Origin: Vibrio renipiscarius
Lineage (GTDB): Bacteria; Pseudomonadota; Gammaproteobacteria; Enterobacterales; Vibrionaceae
Reading direction: 5' to 3'
NCBI RefSeq assembly: GCF_000827885.1
Contig: NZ_JTKH01000006.1
Location: 620,001 to 684,000 of the forward strand
DNA length: 64,000 bases
Shown: piece after piece, positions 46,375-54,839 of the stretch
How positions within the stretch are numbered: the stretch's first letter is position 1
Layout of the letters: every line of letters begins with the position of its first letter
Translations under genes and position numbers: made by a program
Notes under the pieces: model-generated
Database searches by the model: none
What the model saw: only the letters and a program-made list of their open reading frames with translations
What the model was told of the DNA's origin: nothing

Positions 46375-47775
46375 ATGTTGTACTTAAAATCCTTTTCAGT
46401 CTGGTGGCTAATTTTCTGTGTTTTCACCCTCTCTTTCTCCGTCACCGCGAATGAGAGTAAATCGGGTGGGCACACTTCTGTCAAAAAAGAGGGGGCCAAT
46501 GCGTTCTCCTTGCCCGCTGCTAATTTACCAATGTCAAAACGGCTCGATTTTAGTGTCGGCAACAGTTTTTTCCGTAACCCCTGGGTTCAAGCGCCTGCAT
46601 CAACGGATGCACGAGATGGCTTAGGGCCGCTGTTTAATACCAATGGATGTCAAAACTGCCACGTTAAAGATGGGCGAGGGCATCCTCCAGAAGAGAACGA
46701 TTTGCATGCGGTGTCGATGTTGGTGCGACTTAGCATTCCGGCCATGACCGATGAGCAGAAAAAAGCGGTGATTATCCATGGCGTCATTCCCGAGCCCACC
46801 TATGGTGATCAGTTGCAAGATTTCGCTCTGCAAGACCAAACGCCAGAGGGGACAATTAAAATCCACTATCGCGATGTTCCCGTCACGTTTAGCGACGGCA
46901 CGACGGTGATACTACGCAAACCCAGCGTCAAAATTACCGACTTAGGTTTTGGCCCAATGCATCCGGACACGCTACTCTCTGCGCGTGTTGCTCCTCCAAT
47001 GATTGGCTTAGGTCTATTAGAAAGCATTCCTGATGAAACACTTCAGGCATGGAGTGATGAAGCCGATAAAAATAACGATGGCATCTCGGGGAAAGTAAAC
47101 CGAGTGTGGGATGTGCAAAAACAAGATTTTGCCATTGGTCGATTTGGTTGGAAAGCCGGTCAGCCAACATTAATGCAGCAGAATGCCGCTGCTTTTAACG
47201 GTGATGTTGGGTTAACGAGCCGTCTATTCCCCAATGAAAATTGCACCAGTGTGCAAACGCTTTGTCATGATCTTCCAAATGGTGGTCAGCATGAAGTGAG
47301 TGACAATATCCTCAAGTTTGTCGAATTCTACTCACAGCATCTTGCGGTTCCGATACGCCGTCATGTAGATGATCCTCAAGTGAAGCATGGACAAGCACTG
47401 TTCAAGCAGATTGGGTGTCAGAATTGCCATAAAACCAACGTTAAAACGGCACAACGTGAGGGGTTGCCTGCGTTATCAAACCAAATCATTCACCCTTATA
47501 GCGATATGTTGTTGCACGATATGGGTGAGGGCCTTGCGGATAATCGTCCAGAATATCTTGCGAATGGGCAAGAGTGGCGAACGACGCCGTTGTGGGGATT
47601 AGGTTATACCGAGGAAGTGAACGGGCACACCTATCTGCTTCATGATGGGCGCGCGCGAAATGTGATGGAAGCGGTACTTTGGCATGGCGGTGAAGCCGAA
47701 GCGAGCAAACAAAAAGTGCTCCAGTTTAGTGCTGATGAGCGTGCGGCATTAATCGCTTTTCTCAACTCTCTATAA
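46375..47775 (+). CDS. Di-haem c-type oxidoreductase (DHOR, DUF1111)
   Basis: A 466-residue periplasmic protein. A signal peptide occupies about 1-25 (LIFCVFTLSFSVTANE). Two haem-binding motifs CQNCH (near residues 92 and 348) and the domain segments RDGLGPLFNTNGCQNC, LLHDMGEGLADN and LHDGRARNVMEAVLWHGGEA identify the thiol-oxidoreductase-like DHOR family. Such proteins co-occur with imelysins in iron-regulated clusters; the electron partner is unknown. The stop TAA overlaps the next ATG, so it is coupled to the second imelysin gene. Confidence 0.9.
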   Translation: MLYLKSFSVWWLIFCVFTLSFSVTANESKSGGHTSVKKEGANAFSLPAANLPMSKRLDFSVGNSFFRNPWVQAPASTDARDGLGPLFNTNGCQNCHVKDGRGHPPEENDLHAVSMLVRLSIPAMTDEQKKAVIIHGVIPEPTYGDQLQDFALQDQTPEGTIKIHYRDVPVTFSDGTTVILRKPSVKITDLGFGPMHPDTLLSARVAPPMIGLGLLESIPDETLQAWSDEADKNNDGISGKVNRVWDVQKQDFAIGRFGWKAGQPTLMQQNAAAFNGDVGLTSRLFPNENCTSVQTLCHDLPNGGQHEVSDNILKFVEFYSQHLAVPIRRHVDDPQVKHGQALFKQIGCQNCHKTNVKTAQREGLPALSNQIIHPYSDMLLHDMGEGLADNRPEYLANGQEWRTTPLWGLGYTEEVNGHTYLLHDGRARNVMEAVLWHGGEAEASKQKVLQFSADERAALIAFLNSL

Positions 47776-48836
47776 TGGTGCTGAAGATGAATTGTGTATT
47801 GAATAAAACCCTTTTGGCAATAACCTCAGCCGGCATTCTGTTGGGATGCCAAGTACAGCCAGAAGCAGAACATGCGCAAGCTGATAGAGTATCTCTCGTG
47901 TCTCATCGCAGTGCTGAGGTCTATCAGCTTGAGTTGAACGCTGCCGTGAACTTTCATCAACACGCGAGAGCGCTGAATCACGCGATGGTTGGGGTTTGTC
48001 AAACGGGGCAAAATGGCATCAGTTTAAAAGGGCAATGGCAACAAACGATGCAAGCATGGATGGCGCTGCAAGGGCAAGAACGCGGACCACAAGCAGCGCT
48101 TGAGCAAAGTTGGAATGTGCAATTTTGGCCAGATAAGAAAAACACCACGGGTCGCAAGATGAAGGGCTTAGTAACGTTAGAGAAAAATTGGTCTGCTGAG
48201 GAGATTACGATGCAGAGCGTAACGGTACAGGGGTTAGGCTCTATGGAATGGTTGCTTTATGATCCCGCATCTGATTTCAATACTTCACCAACAACGTGCC
48301 AATTGGGTGTCGCGATTAGCGACAATTTAGCCAATAACGCAGAGGCAATCATGGCGGCGTGGCAAGTGAATCCTTGGCTTGAACTTGATCAGCATGCCTG
48401 GAACACAGAATACATTGCATTGCTGTCCAATCAACTCGATTACAGCATGAAAAAGTTAAGCCGTCCGCTGGCAAAGATAGGCAAGCCACGCGCTTATTTC
48501 GCAGAATCATGGCGTTCACAAACGTCGATGGCGAACGTAAAACAGAATGTGATCGCGTTGAAAGCTCTGTATTTTGCCAATGGTGATGGTTTGGATCACA
48601 TACTCCGTCAACGTGGATTAGATGGGTTAGCGGATCGTATCGTTAACCAATTTGATATGACATTGGACACTTGGCCAGAGAATTCGAGTTTGTTTACGTT
48701 ACTGCAAACGAAAGCGGGTTATCAGTTAGTGATGGCGCAGCTCAATAAGTTAGAGCATCTAAATTACCTAATTCATGAAGAGGTCGCGATTGAGTTGGGT
48801 GTCGTCATCGGGTTCAATGCAACCGATGGTGACTGA
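47775..48836 (+). CDS. Imelysin-family lipoprotein
   Basis: A protein of up to 353 residues with a lipoprotein signal (TLLAITSAGILLGC). The helical imelysin domain is divergent: where the first imelysin has GYHAIEFLLWG, this one has GLGSMEWLLYD, so the conserved His of GxHxxE is lost while the glutamate stays. It starts at ATG 47775, overlapping the DHOR stop, or ATG 47787, which has a better ribosome site. The same arrangement (DHOR plus two imelysins) occurs in other gammaproteobacteria. The missing His suggests an altered or structural role. Confidence 0.85.
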   Translation: MVLKMNCVLNKTLLAITSAGILLGCQVQPEAEHAQADRVSLVSHRSAEVYQLELNAAVNFHQHARALNHAMVGVCQTGQNGISLKGQWQQTMQAWMALQGQERGPQAALEQSWNVQFWPDKKNTTGRKMKGLVTLEKNWSAEEITMQSVTVQGLGSMEWLLYDPASDFNTSPTTCQLGVAISDNLANNAEAIMAAWQVNPWLELDQHAWNTEYIALLSNQLDYSMKKLSRPLAKIGKPRAYFAESWRSQTSMANVKQNVIALKALYFANGDGLDHILRQRGLDGLADRIVNQFDMTLDTWPENSSLFTLLQTKAGYQLVMAQLNKLEHLNYLIHEEVAIELGVVIGFNATDGD

Positions 48837-49911
48837 TCAAGCAAGACGAAGGTTGCTGAAAGCCGCGTTATTTGGCGCGGCAACGCCAATGCTGCCTTTT
48901 GGCTGCGGGTCCATATCGAAGCCGACTCTTCGTACGCCGGCGCTGATTGGGTGTGCATTATCAGGCCGTGAGCGTTTTAATGTCGTGGTCGCCGATCAGC
49001 AAGGTCAACCGATCTCGGAGCTGCCTTTGCCTTCGCGTGGGCATGGTGTTGCGATCAACGCTCCGGTGGGTCATGCCGTTGTATTTGCTCGTCGCCCCGG
49101 CGACTATTTGATGGTGTTCGACTATCAACGTGGTGAGCTGATCCAACTGCGTCAAGCGGATGCTCGTCGACATTATTATGGCCATGGGGTCTATTCATCG
49201 GATGGCCAATGGCTGTATGTCACCGAGGGGGATCGCAGCACAAGCCGCGGTATTATTGGCGTTTATGAGGTCGCGACAGGTTATCAAAAACGGGATGAAT
49301 TTACCGGCTTTGGGCTGGGACCGCATGAAGTGATCAGTATGCCAAATGGGACGCTGGCGATTGGTGTTGGTGGTGTGCACACTCATGGGCGGGAGCCAAT
49401 GAATCTAGATCGCATGCGGCCAAGCCTGAGTTATGTCTCGTCGCAAGGGCATTTATTGGATCAAATCACCCTAGCGGATAAGAAACTCAGCATTCGACAT
49501 CTCGCTCATGATGGCAATAAAACGGTGCTATGCGGTCAACAATACCGTGGGCAAACGGAAGGCAACCCCGCTTTGCTATCTATGCATACTCAAGGCGAAG
49601 GCATGATTGATCTCCAAGCCGAGCCTGAGCAATGGGCGCGTTTTAACCATTATATCGCCAGTATCGCGGCCACAGAAGAATGGATTTTGGCGACGTCACC
49701 ACGAGGTAATTGCTACGGTATTTGGTCAAAACGTGATTTGAAATTGGTAGAGCTTGCACCATTGCCCGATGCTTCAGGAGTGGTTGTCTTTGATAATGTG
49801 TTTCGAGTGAGTTCTGGTGCGGGTTCTGTTATTTCACAATCTAACCCGCATGATAAAACCGTACTTCGCTCATCAATTCAATGGGATAATCACTGGAATG
49901 CCATTGTGTAA
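48826..49911 (+). CDS. DUF1513 domain protein, Tat or lipoprotein export
   Basis: About 361 residues from ATG 48826 (frames open upstream at 48775 and 48817). The N-terminus QARRRLLKAALFGAATPMLPFGCG combines a twin-arginine pattern with a possible lipobox (PFGC). The body has short repeated strands (GRERFNVVVADQQGQPISELP, ADARRHYYGHGVYSSDGQWLYVTEGD) like a beta-propeller, fitting DUF1513. It overlaps the second imelysin gene by 11 bases and closes the iron-linked cluster. The biochemical role is unknown; a periplasmic iron or redox-linked function is inferred from the cluster. Confidence 0.82.
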   Translation: MVTDQARRRLLKAALFGAATPMLPFGCGSISKPTLRTPALIGCALSGRERFNVVVADQQGQPISELPLPSRGHGVAINAPVGHAVVFARRPGDYLMVFDYQRGELIQLRQADARRHYYGHGVYSSDGQWLYVTEGDRSTSRGIIGVYEVATGYQKRDEFTGFGLGPHEVISMPNGTLAIGVGGVHTHGREPMNLDRMRPSLSYVSSQGHLLDQITLADKKLSIRHLAHDGNKTVLCGQQYRGQTEGNPALLSMHTQGEGMIDLQAEPEQWARFNHYIASIAATEEWILATSPRGNCYGIWSKRDLKLVELAPLPDASGVVVFDNVFRVSSGAGSVISQSNPHDKTVLRSSIQWDNHWNAIV

Positions 49912-50032
49912 TTATTACTTCAAACGTTAATAATTCATTAAGTTATTGATATGTAATCTCAAAAACAAGTCGGTTGAATATAAAAATCTCTGCCATACTT
50001 ACATTCAAAGAGTGTAAGAAGTGTGCAAATAA

Positions 50033-51571
50033 ATGTTAAAACGTTACTCAGTTCTATTAATGCTGGTCTTAATACCGGCGACATCATGGGCATCACCGTA
50101 TTTTGAAAATATTGGTTGGGTGAACCCCAAAGGCCATGTTACGTCGCAACTTCAGTATCCTCAGCTAGTGGAAGAGATTTACCGTGAAAATGGTGAACAA
50201 CTGATTTGGTTTGATTTGCAGGAAAGTAGTCAGCTTGAATTTCAACTGGAAGTGATCGATGCGGGCAATATTAGCCCGATGCTATCCCGTCAGTTAAAAC
50301 AGCTGCGCTTTTATCGCAACAGCCATCGTTGGTTTGAGTACGACATACTCGCAACGGATGCGATGATTACCTACATGAGTTATGCAGAACAAGCAAAGCA
50401 CATGGGGAAAGAGTGGTATTTTGAAAGTAAATTGAATCACTCTCTACCGCCACCGAGTGATGAGGGGCTTAATGCTTTATATGCCTCAATCAAAACCCAA
50501 GAACTTGGCGAGCTCATTGACACTCACACGCCAGATAGTGACGACTATCAAGACCTGATTAAAGCCTATTTGCATCTCGCCCAATCCCATGACAAAGAAT
50601 TACCAAAATATCATCAAGACGCCAAGCTGAAATCCATGGGAGATTTATTGTCGGCTCGCAAACAGCTACTCGCCCGATTAGAAGTGGTGGATATCGATGT
50701 TTCTCACGTTGATTTTAATGTGGGCTACTACGACGCTAAATTAGAGAGTGCGATCAAACAATTCCAACGTATGCATGGCTTGAAGCCAGATGGCGTGATT
50801 GGACCAAAAACTCAAAAGTGGCTAAATACATCCAATAGTGAACGTTTAGCCATGCTGGCTGTTAATGCAGAGCGCACTCGGATGTGGCCTGAACAACGTA
50901 ATACGATTATTTTGGTTAATGTGCCGAGTTTTGAAATGGAGTATTGGCACAATGGTGAATCGGTATTTCAATCGCGAGTGGTGGTGGGTAAACAAGCGCG
51001 TAAAACGCCAGTCATGACGACAAATCTTGATTCGGTCATTTTAAACCCAACGTGGAATGTGCCATGGAAGATCATGGTCGAAGACATCATCCCGAAAGTT
51101 AAGGCTGATCCCCAGTACCTTCGTAAACAAAACATCGACATTATTGCTAGTTGGCGTTCGAACACGATCATTGATCCGGCAGCCATCAATTGGAACACAT
51201 TGAATCCCAAAGCATTTCCATACCGCATGCGACAAATGTCTGGTCATTATAATGCGCTCGGGCTCTACAAATTCAATACGCCAAATAAGCGGGCGATATT
51301 TTTACACGATACACCAAGCAAATCGCTCTTTAGCAAAGAAAGCCGAGCATTCAGTTCTGGTTGTGTACGGGTAAAAAATGCGGATGCTTTCGCGTCTTTG
51401 TTGCTCGAAAAGCAAGGGGTCGATTTAGACAAATTGAATGTATCACCGAATGAAGCCAATAAATCAATCCCGCTTCGCAAGCGCATTCCAGTGCATATCA
51501 TTTATCAAACGGCGTGGGCTGAGGGTGACACGGTACAATATCGTGATGACGTTTACCGCTTTGACCATTAA
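50033..51571 (+). CDS. ycbB: L,D-transpeptidase (YcbB/LdtD-like)
   Basis: A 512-residue exported enzyme. A signal peptide covers about 1-20 (VLLMLVLIPATSWA). A peptidoglycan-binding domain lies at about 205-265 (KQFQRMHGLKPDGVIGPKTQKWL). The YkuD domain follows, with the catalytic region HDTPSKSLFSKESRAFSSGCVRV; the nucleophile is Cys444. It forms 3-3 crosslinks between diaminopimelate residues and can replace penicillin-sensitive crosslinking. It is followed by ycbK and ycbL homologues as in E. coli. The ATG at 50033 has no strong ribosome site. Confidence 0.93.
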   Translation: MLKRYSVLLMLVLIPATSWASPYFENIGWVNPKGHVTSQLQYPQLVEEIYRENGEQLIWFDLQESSQLEFQLEVIDAGNISPMLSRQLKQLRFYRNSHRWFEYDILATDAMITYMSYAEQAKHMGKEWYFESKLNHSLPPPSDEGLNALYASIKTQELGELIDTHTPDSDDYQDLIKAYLHLAQSHDKELPKYHQDAKLKSMGDLLSARKQLLARLEVVDIDVSHVDFNVGYYDAKLESAIKQFQRMHGLKPDGVIGPKTQKWLNTSNSERLAMLAVNAERTRMWPEQRNTIILVNVPSFEMEYWHNGESVFQSRVVVGKQARKTPVMTTNLDSVILNPTWNVPWKIMVEDIIPKVKADPQYLRKQNIDIIASWRSNTIIDPAAINWNTLNPKAFPYRMRQMSGHYNALGLYKFNTPNKRAIFLHDTPSKSLFSKESRAFSSGCVRVKNADAFASLLLEKQGVDLDKLNVSPNEANKSIPLRKRIPVHIIYQTAWAEGDTVQYRDDVYRFDH

Positions 51572-51589
51572 TTTACTATTTTGACATTA

Positions 51590-51622
51590 AAAGATCACGG
51601 CGGCCTAAAAAACGTGATCTTT
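51590..51622 (+). terminator. Hairpin after ycbB
   Basis: The stem AAAGATCACG/CGTGATCTTT with a 13-base loop lies about 20 bases after the stop. The T run is short, so termination may be partial. Confidence 0.55.
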
Positions 51623-51799
51623 ACTAAAAATTTGCATTTCTACTTTCAAATTAAAATTCCCATTTAGTTCAACAATTAACCTGTGCTAGAAATAATTTGT
51701 CACATTTGTAGCACACTTTATGCATTTGCACTTCACAAAAGAGTTAGGTAGTGTCGCTTTCGACACCAATGCTGTCTCGATATTGTGAAGGGTTTTAGA

Positions 51800-52342
51800 G
51801 TGCAAGTAACACGTAGAAATTTTTTTAAGTTGGCTGGAAGTGGTCTGGTTGTCGCAAGTTGTGCTCCAAGTGTGGCGCTTGCGTCTTATCCCGATCTTTC
51901 ACGCTCATTAGCGATGAGCAATGTACATACCGGTGAAGCGCTTGAAACACGTTATTTCGATGGTCGCCAGTATATTCCGAAAGAATTAACCAGAATCGAT
52001 AAGATCTGTCGTGATTTTAGACGAAATGAAATGCATAAGATGGATAAGCATTTGTTCGACCAAATTTCTCTGATTCAAACAGAGTTAGGTGTGGAAGCTG
52101 AGGTGCAAATTATCTCTGGCTATCGCTCACCAGCGACGAACAAAGCGCTACGCTCACAATCGAGTGGTGTGGCGAAGAAAAGCTATCATATGCTTGGTCA
52201 AGCGATCGACTTTCGTCTTGATGGTGTACCGTTGAAGAAAGTACGCGATATTGCCCGTGAAATGAAAGTGGGCGGTGTTGGGTATTACCCAAGTAGCAAT
52301 TTTGTTCATATTGATACAGGCCCAGCGCGTTACTGGTCTTGA
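51800..52342 (+). CDS. ycbK: Tat-exported murein endopeptidase (YcbK/MepK, DUF882/M15)
   Basis: A 180-residue protein with a twin-arginine signal, RRNFFKLAGSGLVVASCAPSVALA. The M15-like fold has HMLGQAIDFRL (His and Asp zinc ligands) and FVHIDTGPARYW (third His). In E. coli MepK cleaves 3-3 crosslinks made by L,D-transpeptidases, so it would act on the product of the neighbouring gene. The start is probably GTG 51800, with GAAGGG six bases upstream; a GTG at 51785 is possible. It is separated from ycbB by 228 bases and likely has its own promoter. Confidence 0.92.
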   Translation: MQVTRRNFFKLAGSGLVVASCAPSVALASYPDLSRSLAMSNVHTGEALETRYFDGRQYIPKELTRIDKICRDFRRNEMHKMDKHLFDQISLIQTELGVEAEVQIISGYRSPATNKALRSQSSGVAKKSYHMLGQAIDFRLDGVPLKKVRDIAREMKVGGVGYYPSSNFVHIDTGPARYWS

Positions 52343-52429
52343 GCCTTATGACACGGTCGTTAACTCACTTGAGCTTAGTTAGCTATCGTGTCATAGTTCG
52401 GCCAGATTCGATATTTAGAAGGTTTAGCT

Positions 52430-53086
52430 ATGTCTCTGAAGTATCAGGTTGTTCCTGTCACCTCGTTCTCTCAAAATTGCTCTATCGTTTGGTGTGATGA
52501 AACCATGAAAGGCATTGTGATTGACCCAGGTGGTGATGAAAAACAACTTGCGGTGCTGATTAAAGAACTTGGGGTTCAGGTTGAAAGTTTGGTACTCACG
52601 CATGGTCACTTAGATCATGTCGGTGGCACTGAGCCTTTGGCCCGTTTATTGGACGGAGCAAAGGTTGTCGGCCCACATAAAGAAGACAACTTCTGGCTGC
52701 AGGGCTTAGAAGGTCAAAGCCAAATGTTTGGTTTCCCTTTGACTGAAGCGTTTGAACCTGATCAATGGCTGAATGACGGCGACGTTATTACGTTCGGTCA
52801 CCAAACGATGGACGTTATCCATACGCCTGGTCATACCCCTGGTCACGTCGTGTTGTTCAGTAAAGAAGCGCAACTCGCGTTTGTTGGTGATGTCTTGTTT
52901 AACGGCGCAATTGGCCGTACTGATTTCCCGAAAGGAGATTTTAATACGCTGATCAACTCGATCAAGACTAAATTATGGCCATTGGGTAACGAAGTCCGTT
53001 TCGTGCCGGGTCATGGTCCTGAGTCAACGTTTGGCCGTGAAAGAGCATCAAACCCATTCGTGGCAGACGAAATGCCGCTGTATTAA
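52430..53086 (+). CDS. ycbL: Metallo-beta-lactamase-fold hydrolase (YcbL)
   Basis: A 218-residue type II glyoxalase-like hydrolase. Metal ligands are in LTHGHLDHVGG, HTPGHTPGHVV, FVGDVLF and VPGHGPEST. YcbL of Salmonella has glyoxalase II activity on thioesters, and the same is likely here. It is downstream of ycbK as in E. coli, although the E. coli neighbour aspC is elsewhere in this window. The ATG at 52430 follows a weak AAGG. Confidence 0.92.
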   Translation: MSLKYQVVPVTSFSQNCSIVWCDETMKGIVIDPGGDEKQLAVLIKELGVQVESLVLTHGHLDHVGGTEPLARLLDGAKVVGPHKEDNFWLQGLEGQSQMFGFPLTEAFEPDQWLNDGDVITFGHQTMDVIHTPGHTPGHVVLFSKEAQLAFVGDVLFNGAIGRTDFPKGDFNTLINSIKTKLWPLGNEVRFVPGHGPESTFGRERASNPFVADEMPLY

Positions 53087-53112
53087 TCGATGGTTCTATT
53101 CCATTAGATACT

Positions 53113-53133
53113 AAGGTCGCTTATTGCGGCCTT
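53113..53133 (+). terminator. Rho-independent terminator of ycbL
   Basis: The stem AAGGTCGC/GCGGCCTT with a TTATT loop, followed by TTTTTGT, lies 27 bases after the stop. Confidence 0.82.
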
Positions 53134-53181
53134 TTTTGTACGTATAATTTGGCGTCTAGGTTGCATGCACCTTGAATGGGA

Positions 53182-53850
53182 TTAGAGGCGATCTGATTGT
53201 GAAGCCGCGAGATAGCGTCTGAGTAAGCCAACAAACTCTTCTGCAGGGCGATCGAGATCGCTGGTGGAGATAAAGACATCGTAATCGAAGTATTGACGCT
53301 GATAGTGCATCCGATTGGCAAGCATTGCTTGTAACCCTTGATATTCTTTACCTTCGCACTCATAAGGTAATGAATTTAAAACGACGTCTTCAAACTCTAA
53401 GCCATTTTTCTGTTGTTGAAAGCCGACATATAGCAATGCACGTTGATTGAGCAACATCTCAGAAGTGATTCTTGGGCAGATACTGTCAATGAAAGGCGGG
53501 TAACGCTTTATCTTTAAGCCTATCCACGGTAAAGGTTGGCACCAACCTTGATATTGGTGCTGACAGATGCCGATGTGGCTGATATTTTGCCATTGTAATA
53601 CCCAGCCCCCTTTGGGCAAGTGTTGCTGGAAGTGTGTTGCGGTCAAAGTGTGGGTGACCGTGCTTTGTTTGATTAGCCAGCGGACAACATAAATGGTCAT
53701 TATCACCACCACTAACCCAAATAAGAGTTGCTGAACCGTATTTGCAAGCCAGATGATGGTTGCGAAGACCACTGAAAAAGCCAGAGTGAACCATAAGCGT
53801 GGTCGTGCGAGACGAAAGGAAGGTCGGTTCGATATATGGCGTGTTTGCAT
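53182..53850 (-). CDS. Membrane protein of unknown function (DUF2982-like)
   Basis: A 222-residue protein with two adjacent transmembrane helices near residues 20-58 (WFTLAFSVVFATIIWLANTV and LLFGLVVVIMTIYVVRW) and a cytoplasmic domain of mixed fold with WVLQWQNISHIGICQ. I believe it belongs to DUF2982, seen in Vibrio and Shewanella, but this is by pattern only. There is no catalytic motif. It converges on ycbL and is transcribed alone. Confidence 0.65.
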   Translation of the reverse strand: MQTRHISNRPSFRLARPRLWFTLAFSVVFATIIWLANTVQQLLFGLVVVIMTIYVVRWLIKQSTVTHTLTATHFQQHLPKGGWVLQWQNISHIGICQHQYQGWCQPLPWIGLKIKRYPPFIDSICPRITSEMLLNQRALLYVGFQQQKNGLEFEDVVLNSLPYECEGKEYQGLQAMLANRMHYQRQYFDYDVFISTSDLDRPAEEFVGLLRRYLAASQSDRL

Positions 53851-54069
53851 ATCAAATAGAGTCCGTGTAATCAGATATCTGGTTATATAGTCAGTAGTCT
53901 TAAACCCATCAGATTGTCGATTGTTTAAATTGTAGCCTTATAAAGGCCGTTCGCTTATTTTTGTCGCAGAAAATCTCCGATATCCTGTCATTAATGGCAA
54001 TTTTTTGGTATAAAACGCGCTTCAAATTTTCACCACTGCTCCGTATGCAGTGAAATGGAGAAACACTCG

Positions 54070-54459
54070 ATGAGACTTGCTCATAAGCGCAAAGTGCAAC
54101 AGAAACTACAAAAGCACATCAAAGCGGTAGTTGCAAATATCCAAGCAACTAAAAAAGCTAAGCCTGTAGCTGAGAAGAACGTCGCTGTAGTACCAGCAGC
54201 GGAGAAAGTAGTTGCACAAAAACAAGTTGTAGCAAAACAAGTTGATGTAGCTCTTACTCCTAAGCAGCAACAAGTTCTTGATATCGTAATCAGCAATGCT
54301 GACGGTATTAATCCAAAAGGTATCGGCCTTGCCGCTGGCCAAGAAGAAGCTAAAGCAGCATCTTGGGCGACAGGCGCACTGAAAAAACTACTTGATGAGC
54401 AGCTTGTAGTAAAAGAGCAATTAGCGGGCAACAAAGTTATCTACAAAATTTTTAAATAG
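54070..54459 (+). CDS. Winged-helix-like small protein with basic coiled tail
   Basis: A 129-residue protein starting at ATG 54070, with GGAG nine bases upstream. The first 70 residues are lysine- and valine-rich and low in complexity (VVANIQATKKAKPVAEKN). The C-terminal half (LTPKQQQVLDIVISNADGINPKGIG...KKLLDEQLVV) looks like a winged helix of the MarR type. That suggests nucleic-acid binding. The family name is unknown to me. It stands alone and ends in a good terminator. Confidence 0.75.
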   Translation: MRLAHKRKVQQKLQKHIKAVVANIQATKKAKPVAEKNVAVVPAAEKVVAQKQVVAKQVDVALTPKQQQVLDIVISNADGINPKGIGLAAGQEEAKAASWATGALKKLLDEQLVVKEQLAGNKVIYKIFK

Positions 54460-54477
54460 CACGTTAAGCTGACTTTT

Positions 54478-54498
54478 AGCCTCGACATTGTCGGGGCT
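54478..54498 (+). terminator. Rho-independent terminator of the winged-helix-like gene
   Basis: The stem AGCCTCGAC/GTCGGGGCT with an ATT loop and a T-rich tail lies 19 bases after the stop. Confidence 0.85.
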
Positions 54499-54586
54499 TT
54501 TTTATGTGTTCAATTCTAGATTTTGTACATAATATAAACGGTTGTGTCACATAATTTAAACTATTCACTCGGAACTTTGCTGAATT

Positions 54587-54600
54587 AATACGTACGTATT
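54587..54600. promoter_or_regulatory. 14-bp perfect palindrome upstream of dctP
   Basis: AATACGTACGTATT is a perfect dyad, with part of it (ATACGTAC) repeated at 54688. It is a candidate operator for the NarL/FixJ-type regulator encoded downstream or for another regulator. No known consensus was assigned. Confidence 0.4.
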
Positions 54601-54839
54601 TTCCGCTATGCCTCTATTTTTCTCTCTAATCTAACGACTACAACTTCAGTGCTTTAATCACGCCTAAGCGCATCACCTACGTGTTTATACGTACTTCCTA
54701 TTTTTTTCGTTCTCTCTCGATTGTTAATTTCTCCGTGTTCTCGCCGATTTTTTACTGCTCGCAATTCATCCATCCTCTAATAGCAATAGATAAATAACAG
54801 GAAGTCATTAGGGCTCACCGTGAAACAAAGGATCTGATA

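Larger units (their letters stand above)
54460..54839. other. Intergenic region upstream of the TRAP transporter
   Basis: The 380 bases hold a terminator (54478-54498) and the dctP promoter region. A 14-bp perfect palindrome, AATACGTACGTATT at 54587-54600, and a further ATACGTAC at 54688-54695 may be regulator sites. No gene is seen. Confidence 0.5.

Noticed and set aside
46221-46454. A 77-codon open frame spanning the palindromic element and the start of the DHOR gene
   Set aside because: It crosses a terminator and the signal peptide coding region of a recognised gene in another frame.
54081-54434. A cysteine-rich open frame antisense to the small winged-helix-like gene
   Set aside because: Its cysteine and alanine content is the mirror of lysine- and alanine-rich codons in the sense gene. 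The sense gene has a good ribosome site and terminator.
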